NCBI GenBank assembly: GCA_905202115.1
Contig: CAJKQZ010000001.1
Coordinates: forward strand, 1 to 43,877
Origin: an uncultured Prevotellaceae bacterium
Lineage (GTDB): Bacteria; Bacteroidota; Bacteroidia; Bacteroidales; Bacteroidaceae
DNA length: 43,877 bases
Reading direction: 5' to 3'
Position numbers and translations under genes: made by a program. Under the pieces are notes generated by a model, which had not been told where the DNA came from, made no database searches, and saw only the letters and a list, made by a program, of their open reading frames with translations. Positions 8,218 to 15,397 of this stretch are shown piece after piece (position 1 is the stretch's first letter; the number at the start of each line of letters is the position of its first letter).

Positions 8218-9324
8218 ATGAATAAAAGTGCGAAAATCTATGTTGCCGGTCATCGGGGATTGGTCGGCTCGGCTATCAGCAATAATTTAATATCTAAAGG
8301 ATATACTAATGTAATAGGGCGTACACATGAGCAACTTGATTTGCTCGACGGCTTATCGGTAAGAAAATTTTTCGATGAAGAGCGCCCTGATTACGTAGTT
8401 CTTGCAGCGGCATTCGTTGGTGGAATAATGGCTAACAGCAAGTATCGTGCAGATTTTATATATCGCAACCTTCAGATACAACAAAATGTAATAGGTGAGA
8501 GTTTTCGCCATGAAGTAAAAAAGCTTTTGTTTCTCGGCTCTACCTGTATTTATCCACGTGAAGCTCCGCAGCCCATGAGTGAGGATGTGCTTTTGACATC
8601 ACCATTGGAGTACACAAACGAACCTTATGCGATTGCAAAGATTGCAGGATTGAAGATGTGCGAGAGCTTTAATCTTGAGTATGGCACAAACTATATTGCT
8701 GTTATGCCTACTAATCTTTACGGGCCGAACGACAACTTTCATCTTGAAAATGGACATGTGCTGCCATCTATTGTTAGAAAAATCCACCTTGCGCGTTGTC
8801 TTAATGAAAATCGTGAGGAAGATTTACGTCTCGACTTAAATGTCAGACCGATTGGACATGTGGACGGAACTGCACCTATGTCGGAAATTATTAATCTGCT
8901 TACCGAGTATGGAATAACGGCAGACGGACTTATGCTATGGGGAACAGGCCGCCCGTTACGTGAGTTCCTTTGGAGTGAAGATATGGCAGATGCAAGCGTG
9001 TTTGTAATGGAACATGTTGATTTTAAAGACACATATAAAGAAGGAGAAAAAGAAATACGAAATTGTCATATAAATGTCGGAACAGGTAAAGAAATAACTA
9101 TTGCCCGTTTGGCAGATTTGGTAAAATCGGTTGTAGGATATAAAGGACGTGTGGGTTTTGACGGTATACATCCTGACGGAACCATGCGCAAACTTACAGA
9201 TGTGACCAAACTGCATAATTTGGGCTGGCGTCATAAAGTGGAAATAGAAGAAGGAGTGGGGCGCTTGTATGAATGGTATTTACATTCGTTGTCTGCCTGT
9301 AACAACAATGTAGCCGTTCGTTGA
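8218..9324 (+). CDS. fcl: GDP-L-fucose synthase
   Basis: Fcl epimerises and reduces the Gmd product to GDP-L-fucose with NADPH. It is an SDR protein with AGHRGLVGSAI near the N-terminus, LGSTCIYP, and the YAIAK catalytic pair. I chose the ATG at 8218 (MNKSAKIYVAG, 368 residues) over the in-frame TTG at 8206, because the extra four residues are not conserved. The protein is longer than the ~320-residue enterobacterial enzyme owing to an insert near RCLNENREEDLRLDLNVR, which I recall as common in Bacteroidota homologues. It is the last gene of the run; no clear terminator follows, only the repeat at 9575. Confidence 0.95.
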   Translation: MNKSAKIYVAGHRGLVGSAISNNLISKGYTNVIGRTHEQLDLLDGLSVRKFFDEERPDYVVLAAAFVGGIMANSKYRADFIYRNLQIQQNVIGESFRHEVKKLLFLGSTCIYPREAPQPMSEDVLLTSPLEYTNEPYAIAKIAGLKMCESFNLEYGTNYIAVMPTNLYGPNDNFHLENGHVLPSIVRKIHLARCLNENREEDLRLDLNVRPIGHVDGTAPMSEIINLLTEYGITADGLMLWGTGRPLREFLWSEDMADASVFVMEHVDFKDTYKEGEKEIRNCHINVGTGKEITIARLADLVKSVVGYKGRVGFDGIHPDGTMRKLTDVTKLHNLGWRHKVEIEEGVGRLYEWYLHSLSACNNNVAVR

Positions 9325-9574
9325 TTGTAGATGACAAGACGTAATTTATTTCATAAGTGACCGTTTGTTAATCAGTGAAGTTTGGAGAATGAGCGGTCGT
9401 AAAAGATTCCAGCTATGTTATGAAGCTACATAAGGTTTCCGACATAGAGACGGTAAGAGGAGGATAAATTACAGTAAAACCAGCTTTTTTTTCCTGTTAT
9501 GGCTGTTATACGAAAGTGTAGAATGGTTTCTGTAAAAAATTAGTGTAGAAAAGATTTTTTAAGGACCGGCTTCC

Positions 9575-9750
9575 TGCGAAAAAAAATATTTTTTCGTGTG
9601 GTAAAAAACTTCCCGCAGGAAATTGAAAATACAAGGGAGATAATCGAAAATATGTCTGAGATAATTCAAAATATCTCAGACATATTTTTTGCTACATATA
9701 CATCTGCTGATTTTCAAGTGCTTGGCGGGTGACCGTTTTTGTCTGTAAAG
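9575..9750 (+). repeat. Intergenic repeat, copy 2
   Basis: This is a full copy of the ~175-bp repeat. Its order is: an A/T hairpin (CGAAAAAA..TTTTTTCG), the block AACTTCCCGCAG, the block ACAAGGGAGATAAT, the core hairpin with arms 9647-9663 and 9672-9688 followed by a T run, the block CTGATTTTCAAGTGCTTGGC, and TGACCGTTTTTGTCTG at the end. Similarity to copy 3 extends about 45 bp further upstream (GAAAAGATTTT). It lies between convergent genes fcl and the lipid kinase. The remainder of 9325-9825 holds no gene that I can support. Confidence 0.92.
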
Positions 9751-9809
9751 TCCGACTACTTTTTGTGTAAAAAGACAATAAATATAATGGCCGGCCGGAT
9801 ATTAGTTGT

Positions 9810-9844
9810 CAAATTCTACAAAAAATTATTTTTTGTAGAATTTG
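9810..9844 (-). terminator. Perfect hairpin with the lipid-kinase stop codon in its loop
   Basis: CAAATTCTACAAAAAA (9810-9825) and its exact reverse complement (9829-9844) form a 16-bp stem around a 3-nt loop. On the minus strand the loop is TAA, the stop codon of the diacylglycerol-kinase-like gene. It probably ends that transcript, although no long T run follows the stem. Confidence 0.6.
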
Positions 9845-10851
9845 TCGAAGAAGTTTTTGTTTAAGGCTGCAAGCGGGTTATTCTTTGTGGCAAATTCAAG
9901 TCCTTTTTCCTGGAGACCGACTGCAAACGTAGCGAGTGATTGCAGAATTGTTTCTTTTTGCATTTCTGCATTAGGATTTATGACGACGTTAATTCCTTCG
10001 TGTACTATTTCTACGTTTACGTTTTCTCCTGCGAATACCGGATCACCGTCTCTATGTATTACACCTGGCCCGCTACGGTGAATAGAAAGCTTATTAGTTC
10101 TGAACATTTGTACGTAGCTTCCTGTGTGTAATGTTTTGCTGAACAATTGCAGAGCTAATTGTGGGGCTTCGAACGCATTGAACGGTTCGATGACTGTAAC
10201 ATCCATTAATCCGTCGTTCATGGAGGCTTGCGGAGCTATATAGGCGTTGTTTCCATACTCCGAAGCGTTTGCGCATGTTATGAGGAATGCTTTGTATGTT
10301 TTGCTGCCGGTTTCGTCTTCAACTATATATGTTTCCGGCTTGTATCGCAGCCATTCCGTAAGTGCCTGTTCGAGATAGGTAAGTACCCCACGCTTTTTTG
10401 CTTCAGTGAACTTGTAGCTTACATATGCGTCAAAGCCCATGCCGCAAGTACAGAAGAAAGGTTCTCCGCATACTTTTCCATAATCAAGCTTTTCTATAGA
10501 GCATTGATTGATAATTTCTACCGCACGTTTTCCGGTCAGTGGTATTTGGAGATGACGGGCAAGTCCGTTTCCGGAGCCGCATGGAATTATACCTAATGCC
10601 GTTTCGGTACCTATTAATCCGCTGGCTACTTCATTTACTGTTCCGTCGCCTCCTACGGCAACAACAATGTTTTTTCCTTCAGAAGCAGCTATGCGGGACA
10701 GTTGCCCTGCGTGTCCAGCATGCTCGCTATATAATATTTCGTGTTCAAAAAAGTCCTTGTTCAAAACTTTGTTGATGCTTTGAACAATATCGTCTTTCCT
10801 CTTGGTTCCGGAAATAGGATTGACTATGAATGTTATTCGTTTCTTTTCCAT
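9826..10851 (-). CDS. Diacylglycerol/sphingosine kinase-family lipid kinase
   Basis: The protein has the PF00781-type catalytic domain: NPISGTKRK near the N-terminus, the nucleotide motif GGDGT (67-71) and GSGNGLARHL (92-101). Members phosphorylate diacylglycerol, sphingoid bases or ceramide; the substrate cannot be read from these motifs. At 341 residues it is longer than YegS/DgkB types because of a C-terminal tail of about 40 residues. It is divergent from serine palmitoyltransferase with a 175-bp shared upstream region, which makes a sphingoid-base or ceramide substrate a reasonable inference. The stop codon sits in a hairpin loop. Confidence 0.85.
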   Translation of the reverse strand: MEKKRITFIVNPISGTKRKDDIVQSINKVLNKDFFEHEILYSEHAGHAGQLSRIAASEGKNIVVAVGGDGTVNEVASGLIGTETALGIIPCGSGNGLARHLQIPLTGKRAVEIINQCSIEKLDYGKVCGEPFFCTCGMGFDAYVSYKFTEAKKRGVLTYLEQALTEWLRYKPETYIVEDETGSKTYKAFLITCANASEYGNNAYIAPQASMNDGLMDVTVIEPFNAFEAPQLALQLFSKTLHTGSYVQMFRTNKLSIHRSGPGVIHRDGDPVFAGENVNVEIVHEGINVVINPNAEMQKETILQSLATFAVGLQEKGLEFATKNNPLAALNKNFFDKFYKK

Positions 10852-10864
10852 TTTTGATAAAGGA

Positions 10865-10872
10865 CAAAGTTA
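10865..10872 (-). promoter_or_regulatory. Predicted -7 box of the lipid-kinase gene
   Basis: On the minus strand this reads TAACTTTG, matching TAnnTTTG. It is 13 nt upstream of the ATG at 10851, giving a very short leader. No convincing -33 element was seen. Confidence 0.4.
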
Positions 10873-10966
10873 ATCCTATTTTCAGGAAAAAATAGCTCGT
10901 TAGTGATAAAAAACATTTTATGTTTTGTTTTTTGCAAGCAAAAGAGTTTAATTATGTAAAAAATAC

Positions 10967-10974
10967 TATCTTTG
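10967..10974 (+). promoter_or_regulatory. Predicted -7 box of serine palmitoyltransferase
   Basis: TATCTTTG matches the Bacteroidota TAnnTTTG box. It lies 52 nt before the chosen ATG at 11027. The -33 region is weak (GTTTA at 10946-10950). Confidence 0.5.
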
Positions 10975-11026
10975 CGCCGTTTAAAAGAAAATGATAAGCT
11001 CCCTGTTGTTCAGGGCTGATTATAAA

Positions 11027-12214
11027 ATGGGATTACTACAAGAAAGATTAGAAAAATACAACTTGCCCCAGTTGTATATGAAACACGGTGTTTATCCTTA
11101 CTTTCGTGAAATTACAGGCAAACAGGGCACGGAGGTTGACATTGAGGGACACAAAGTTCTGATGTTTGGTTCGAATGCTTATACCGGTCTTACTGCTCAT
11201 CCGAGAGTTATTGAGGCGGCCGAAAAAGCATTGCATAAGTATGGAACCGGATGTGCAGGCTCGCGTTTCCTCAACGGGACGCTTGATTTGCATGTGCAAT
11301 TAGAAAAAGAACTGGCGCAATTCTTAGGAAAAGACGAGGCGCTTTGCTTTTCAACGGGGTTTACTGTAAATAGTGGTGTTATAGCATGTCTTACAGGGCG
11401 CGACGATTACATCATATGTGATGACCGCGATCATGCTTCTATAGTTGATGGCCGAAGACTTTCTTTCTCCAGAAGTTTGAAATATAAGCACAATGACATG
11501 AACGATCTCGAATGTCAGCTCAAAAAGTGCAAACCTGAGGCTGTAAAGCTTATTGTTGTTGACGGTGTATTTTCTATGGAAGGCGACCTTGCCAATCTTC
11601 CCGAAATAATTCGTCTTAAACACAAGTACAACGCGACTGTAATGGTCGATGAGGCTCACGGACTCGGTGTGTTCGGAAAGCAGGGACGAGGCGTCTGCGA
11701 CCATTTCGGACTTGCCAATGAGGTAGACCTTATTATGGGTACTTTCAGTAAGAGTCTTGCGTCGATAGGAGGATTCATTGCTTCCGATTCGAGTATAATA
11801 AACTGGCTTCGTCATAACACGAGGACATATATATTCAGCGCCAGCAACACTCCGTCTGCAACTGCGGCTGCAATGGAAGCGTTGCATATAATACAGGAAG
11901 ACACCGAGCGCAGGGAGCATTTGTGGGATGTTACAAATTATGCTCTTAAATTGTTCCGTGAAAAAGGTTTTGAAATAGGTGCGACGGAATCTCCCATAAT
12001 TCCTTTATATGTCCGCGATGTCGACAAGACTTTCCTTGTTACGCGTAGAGCTTTCGAAGAAGGAGTATTTATAAATCCTGTTATTCCTCCGGCGTGTGCT
12101 CCTCAGGATACATTGGTTCGTTTTGCACTTATGGCTACTCATACGAAAGAGCAGGTGAGCCTTGCTGTAGAACGACTTGTAAAAGTGTTTGAAGAATTAG
12201 ATTTGCTTAAATAA
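11027..12214 (+). CDS. spt: Serine palmitoyltransferase
   Basis: This PLP alpha-oxoamine synthase condenses serine with a fatty acyl-CoA/ACP to start sphingolipid synthesis. The sequence closely follows what I recall of the Bacteroides enzymes (MGLLQERL.KY.LP, VYPYFREI, GSNAYTGLT, CAGSRFLNGTLDLHVQLE). The PLP lysine is K242 in GTFSKSLASIGGF, and the DEAHGLG block is at 208-214. The related KBL and BioF enzymes share the fold, but these blocks favour SPT. I chose ATG 11027 because the family starts at MGLLQERL; an upstream ATG at 10991 would add 12 unconserved residues. The length is 395 residues. Confidence 0.92.
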   Translation: MGLLQERLEKYNLPQLYMKHGVYPYFREITGKQGTEVDIEGHKVLMFGSNAYTGLTAHPRVIEAAEKALHKYGTGCAGSRFLNGTLDLHVQLEKELAQFLGKDEALCFSTGFTVNSGVIACLTGRDDYIICDDRDHASIVDGRRLSFSRSLKYKHNDMNDLECQLKKCKPEAVKLIVVDGVFSMEGDLANLPEIIRLKHKYNATVMVDEAHGLGVFGKQGRGVCDHFGLANEVDLIMGTFSKSLASIGGFIASDSSIINWLRHNTRTYIFSASNTPSATAAAMEALHIIQEDTERREHLWDVTNYALKLFREKGFEIGATESPIIPLYVRDVDKTFLVTRRAFEEGVFINPVIPPACAPQDTLVRFALMATHTKEQVSLAVERLVKVFEELDLLK

Positions 12215-12236
12215 TAAGCATACAAATAAAAGTCAG

Positions 12237-12274
12237 ACTCCTGCATACAAAACAAAAGTATGCAGGAGTTTTTT
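12237..12274 (+). terminator. Intrinsic terminator after spt
   Basis: ACTCCTGCATAC and GTATGCAGGAGT form a perfect 12-bp stem around a 9-nt A-rich loop and are followed by TTTTT. It begins 23 bp after the spt stop codon. Confidence 0.9.
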
Positions 12275-12371
12275 GTGAAAGTATTATTATAATTCTGTAT
12301 TATTTATATATAATGCAATATGTTTTACATATAATTAATACTTAATAAGTTTACATAAAAATATAAACTGT

Positions 12372-12379
12372 TATTTTTG
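12372..12379 (+). promoter_or_regulatory. Predicted -7 box of the outer-membrane barrel gene
   Basis: TATTTTTG matches TAnnTTTG and lies 68 nt before the ATG at 12448, after the spt terminator, so the gene is probably monocistronic. Confidence 0.5.
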
Positions 12380-12447
12380 CCGTTGAATTAAATGTCTTTT
12401 GGTTTAAAATCCGACAGGCAAATGTTTAACTCAAAAATAGATTTAAT

Positions 12448-12987
12448 ATGAAAAAGTTTTTATTTACCCTGGCAGCTGCTTTTATAGCGTTTACCGCAAG
12501 TGCACAAGTTTATGTAGGCGGTGAAGTCGGTTTTTGGCGTAATTGGACAGATGGCGCGAATTCCACGACAGCTAAGATTCTTCCGGAAGTCGGTTATGGT
12601 TTAGATGACAAATGGTCTATCGGAACTCAGATTGGTTGGGTTTATAATTATAATGACGGGATAAAAGTCAATGCTTTTGTCGTTGCTCCTTATGCCCGTT
12701 TTACTTATGCCAAATTCGATGCCATAAGTCTTTTCCTCGACGGTGGTTTTGAGTTCGGTACATACAAGGCCAGCGGTCATGGCATTAAAGATGATTCCCA
12801 TAATTCCTGGGGTATCGGTATCAAACCAGGTGTAAAGGTTGATCTTACCAGCAAACTTTCATTCGTTGCCCACGCAGGCTTCTTTGGCTATAGAGACAAT
12901 GACGATGCTGAAATTTTCGGCAATAATGGTTTCGGCCTTGATGTTAATGGAAATAACCTGCAATTCGGTCTTTATTACAACTTCTGA
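12448..12987 (+). CDS. Small outer-membrane beta-barrel protein
   Basis: There is a clear signal peptide (MKKFLFTLAAAFIAFTASAQ, cleavage after ~19-20). The mature part of about 160 residues alternates Gly/aromatic-rich beta strands (YVGGEVGFWRN, VAPYARFTYAKF, LFLDGGFEFGTY, FVAHAGFFGYRD). It ends in LQFGLYYNF, with the C-terminal Phe typical of proteins inserted by the BAM complex. The size and pattern resemble OmpX/Ail-like or PF13505 eight-stranded barrels. Function is unknown; it is probably structural or adhesive. It is flanked by its own promoter and a strong terminator. Confidence 0.8.
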   Translation: MKKFLFTLAAAFIAFTASAQVYVGGEVGFWRNWTDGANSTTAKILPEVGYGLDDKWSIGTQIGWVYNYNDGIKVNAFVVAPYARFTYAKFDAISLFLDGGFEFGTYKASGHGIKDDSHNSWGIGIKPGVKVDLTSKLSFVAHAGFFGYRDNDDAEIFGNNGFGLDVNGNNLQFGLYYNF

Positions 12988-13019
12988 TTTTAAAGCCAAT
13001 AGGTTTCAATTCCCTATAT

Positions 13020-13056
13020 ATCGTCATGCTGCATTTACAGCATGACGATATTTTTT
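13020..13056 (+). terminator. Intrinsic terminator after the barrel gene
   Basis: ATCGTCATGCTG (13020-13031) and CAGCATGACGAT (13038-13049) form a perfect 12-bp stem, followed by a run of six T. Confidence 0.92.
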
Positions 13057-13134
13057 GTATGTTTATTTAATATGAAAAACGGTCCGATAGAAAATAAGAG
13101 CGAAAAGATTTTATCCTGAGCCGGACTTCTCAAA

Positions 13135-13308
13135 GAATAATATTTTATTTTTTTGCATGGTAAAAAACTTCCCGCAGATAATTGAAAATACAAGGGAGAT
13201 AGTAAAAAATATGTCTGAGATAATTTAAAATATCTCAGACATATTTTTTACTATATATACACCTGCTGATTTTCAGGTGTTTGGCCACTGACCGTTTTTG
13301 TCTGCAAT
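13135..13308 (+). repeat. Intergenic repeat, copy 3
   Basis: This full copy has all conserved blocks. The core hairpin arms are perfect over 16 bp. In this copy and copy 4 the second hairpin is also perfect (CACCTG..CAGGTG), and the downstream block reads TTGGCCACTGACC instead of the TTGGCGGGTGACC of most other copies, so copies 3 and 4 form a subclass. Similarity to copies 2 and 7 extends upstream to about 13083. Apart from this repeat, the terminator at 13020 and the promoter at 13556, nothing was found in 12988-13590. Confidence 0.92.
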
Positions 13309-13555
13309 ACTTGTTGGTAAAACAGCGGATTTTTATAGGTCTTTATTTCTTTTTTACTCAAAGGATTTTAAATTTAAAATAGCAGTTGATTAGGGATTAC
13401 TTCTTTGTATGTAATTTCTATTGAGCTCGAAAGATTTTTAATTTCAAAAAAGGTTTTCGAGTTTTTGGAACAATAGTCCTTTGTCCTATTGCAACTCTAA
13501 ATATTGTGGGTGAAGAAAGATTTCTGTTTTACTTATTAAAATACGAAATAAGTTG

Positions 13556-13563
13556 TATTTTTG
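13556..13563 (+). promoter_or_regulatory. Predicted -7 box of the DUF1573 gene
   Basis: TATTTTTG matches TAnnTTTG, 27 nt before the ATG at 13591. Confidence 0.5.
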
Positions 13564-13590
13564 CAAAAAAGCATTTAAACATATAAGAAT

Positions 13591-13983
13591 ATGAAACGAA
13601 TTCTGTTTTTGTTTGTAGCTATTATGGTTTCAACGGTATCAATATCGGCTCAGAAACAATATGCTGAAATGAAGTTTGATTCAACAGAGTATGATTTCGG
13701 TACTTTTTATAAGGATGTGAACAAATTGAGTCATACGTTTACTTTTACAAATACCGGAACAATGCCGGCTATTATAAACAAGGCCGTCACGACGTGTGGC
13801 TGCACTGTCGCTACGTATACAAAAGAACCGGTTGCTCCTGGCAAAAAGGGGACTGTTGTTATTGAATATAATCCGATTGGACGGTTTCCCGGGGAATTCA
13901 AGAGAACAATAACGCTGATGACCAATGCAAAAAAGCAAATGTGTAAATTGTATATTAAGGGAAATATGATAGAACGCCCTTGA
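13591..13983 (+). CDS. DUF1573 domain secreted protein
   Basis: A signal peptide (MKRILFLFVAIMVSTVSISA) precedes a single Ig-like DUF1573 domain. The family pattern is present: DSTEYDFGTFYKD, FTFTNTGTMPAII, TTCGCTVATYTKEPVAPGKKG and YNPIGRFPGEFKRTITL. The Cys-Gly-Cys in TTCGCT is the usual conserved element. The family is abundant in Bacteroidota and lacks a defined function; the protein is probably periplasmic or surface-exposed. It has 130 residues. manC follows 52 bp downstream and may be read from the same transcript. Confidence 0.88.
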   Translation: MKRILFLFVAIMVSTVSISAQKQYAEMKFDSTEYDFGTFYKDVNKLSHTFTFTNTGTMPAIINKAVTTCGCTVATYTKEPVAPGKKGTVVIEYNPIGRFPGEFKRTITLMTNAKKQMCKLYIKGNMIERP

Positions 13984-14035
13984 TTTTATTCATGGTATGA
14001 GGTAAGGTAACACATACCGATAAATTTATTTTGAA

Positions 14036-15088
14036 ATGAATAACAATAACTTGGTAATTATGGCCGGCGGTATAGGCAGCCGCTTCTGGCCCATGAGTAG
14101 CGTTGAATGTCCAAAACAGTTCCTCGACGTACTTGGAGTAGGGCGCTCGTTGCTGCAAATGACGTTAGAGAGGTTTTCCGACTTGTGCCCTATCGAGAAC
14201 ACATGGGTCGTAACATCCAAAATGTATGAGAGCCTGGTTCGCGAGCAACTACCGGATTTGCCGGCCGAAAATATACTGCTGGAACCTTGCCGCAGAAATA
14301 CAGCACCTTGTATAGCTTATGTGAGCTGGAAAATAAAGAAGCGTAATCCAAGAGCAAATATAGTAGTCACACCAAGCGATCATGTTGTGCGTGATGTCAG
14401 AATGTTCAAGGAGGCATTGAAAGATTCCATGAACTTTACGGCCGAGACAGACTCGATAGTGACACTCGGAATCCGTCCGACTTGTCCCGAAACGGGATAC
14501 GGATACATAGAAGCGGATCTTAGCTACTCGTCATCAAGAAACAAACAGATATTTCGCGTCGATTCTTTTAGGGAGAAACCTTCTTTGGAGGTGGCTACAC
14601 AATATATCTCAAAAAACAATTATTTTTGGAACGCCGGAATTTTTGTTTGGAGCGTGCAGACTATAGTTAATGCCTATAGAGTTTATCAGCCTGGAATAGC
14701 CAAATTGTTTGAGAGCATGACGCCTGTCTTTGATACTCCTGAAGAGCAGAGTGTTTTGGATGAGGAATTCCCCAAATGTGATAACATCAGCGTAGACTAC
14801 GCTATAATGGAGAAAGCTGAGGAAATATTTGTTTATCCGTCTTCTTTCGGCTGGAGTGATGTGGGCACATGGGGAGCGCTTCGCCAGCAGATTGCTCAGG
14901 ACGTGCATGGAAACGCAATTGTGGGAAACGTAGATTTATACGAAACAAACAACTGCATAATACACTGCGCCGAAGCAAAAAAAGTAGTGGTGCAAGGTCT
15001 TGACGGTTATATTGTAGCTGAAAAGAACGGAATGCTTATGATTTGCAAATTGTCGGAAGAGCAGCGCATAAAGTTGTTTCACGACTGA
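14036..15088 (+). CDS. manC: Mannose-1-phosphate guanylyltransferase
   Basis: ManC makes GDP-mannose from mannose-1-phosphate and GTP. The pyrophosphorylase signature GGIGSRFWPMS (11-21) with PKQF (26-29) is present. So are the NTAPCIAY, PSDHVV and GYGYIE blocks, EKP (sugar-phosphate site) and WNAGIFVW. At 350 residues it is the single-domain form without the phosphomannose isomerase half. Its product feeds Gmd and Fcl encoded at 7149-9324, so the window contains the whole route from mannose-1-phosphate to GDP-L-fucose. Confidence 0.95.
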   Translation: MNNNNLVIMAGGIGSRFWPMSSVECPKQFLDVLGVGRSLLQMTLERFSDLCPIENTWVVTSKMYESLVREQLPDLPAENILLEPCRRNTAPCIAYVSWKIKKRNPRANIVVTPSDHVVRDVRMFKEALKDSMNFTAETDSIVTLGIRPTCPETGYGYIEADLSYSSSRNKQIFRVDSFREKPSLEVATQYISKNNYFWNAGIFVWSVQTIVNAYRVYQPGIAKLFESMTPVFDTPEEQSVLDEEFPKCDNISVDYAIMEKAEEIFVYPSSFGWSDVGTWGALRQQIAQDVHGNAIVGNVDLYETNNCIIHCAEAKKVVVQGLDGYIVAEKNGMLMICKLSEEQRIKLFHD

Positions 15089-15110
15089 AGCGCATTGACA
15101 TAAAACAAAA

Positions 15111-15143
15111 AGCGGAGCGTTTCACAACGTCCCGCTTCTTTTT
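15111..15143 (+). terminator. Intrinsic terminator after manC
   Basis: AGCGG and CCGCT close a hairpin with further pairing inside (GCGTT with AACGT), followed by TCTTTTT. It begins 22 bp after the manC stop. Confidence 0.8.
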
Positions 15144-15397
15144 GAATACCTAATAAGCAATGATTTTATCATAAATACAAAATAATTATCGGATTTTCAT
15201 GACCGATTTTCATAGATTAGATAAGGTTTATGTAAGATTTGTAATGTGCAAATATGCAAATTATTTTTAATCTCGGCAAAGTTTTAAGCTAAAATAAACT
15301 AAATTTAAAAAGAAACGGATATACATTTATATTATTGAATGTGATGAAGAAGTTATAAAAAAAACTTATTTTTACAACGTAATAACTCTTTATAGAA
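15144..15397. other. Gene-free spacer before glnS
   Basis: This AT-rich stretch contains no gene or copy of the repeat family. It has a short direct repeat (CGGATTTTCATGA / CCGATTTTCATAG, near 15190-15217). A weak promoter-like TATTTTTA lies at about 15367-15374, one base off the consensus, and could drive glnS. Confidence 0.4.

Noticed and set aside
10991..11026. Longer start for serine palmitoyltransferase at 10991
   Set aside because: The family begins at MGLLQERL; the 12 added residues resemble no homologue I know and would leave a leader of only a few nucleotides after the -7 box.
15144..15397. A tRNA or small RNA gene in the spacer before glnS
   Set aside because: No cloverleaf, no CCA-like end with T-loop sequence, and no convincing promoter-terminator pair was found.
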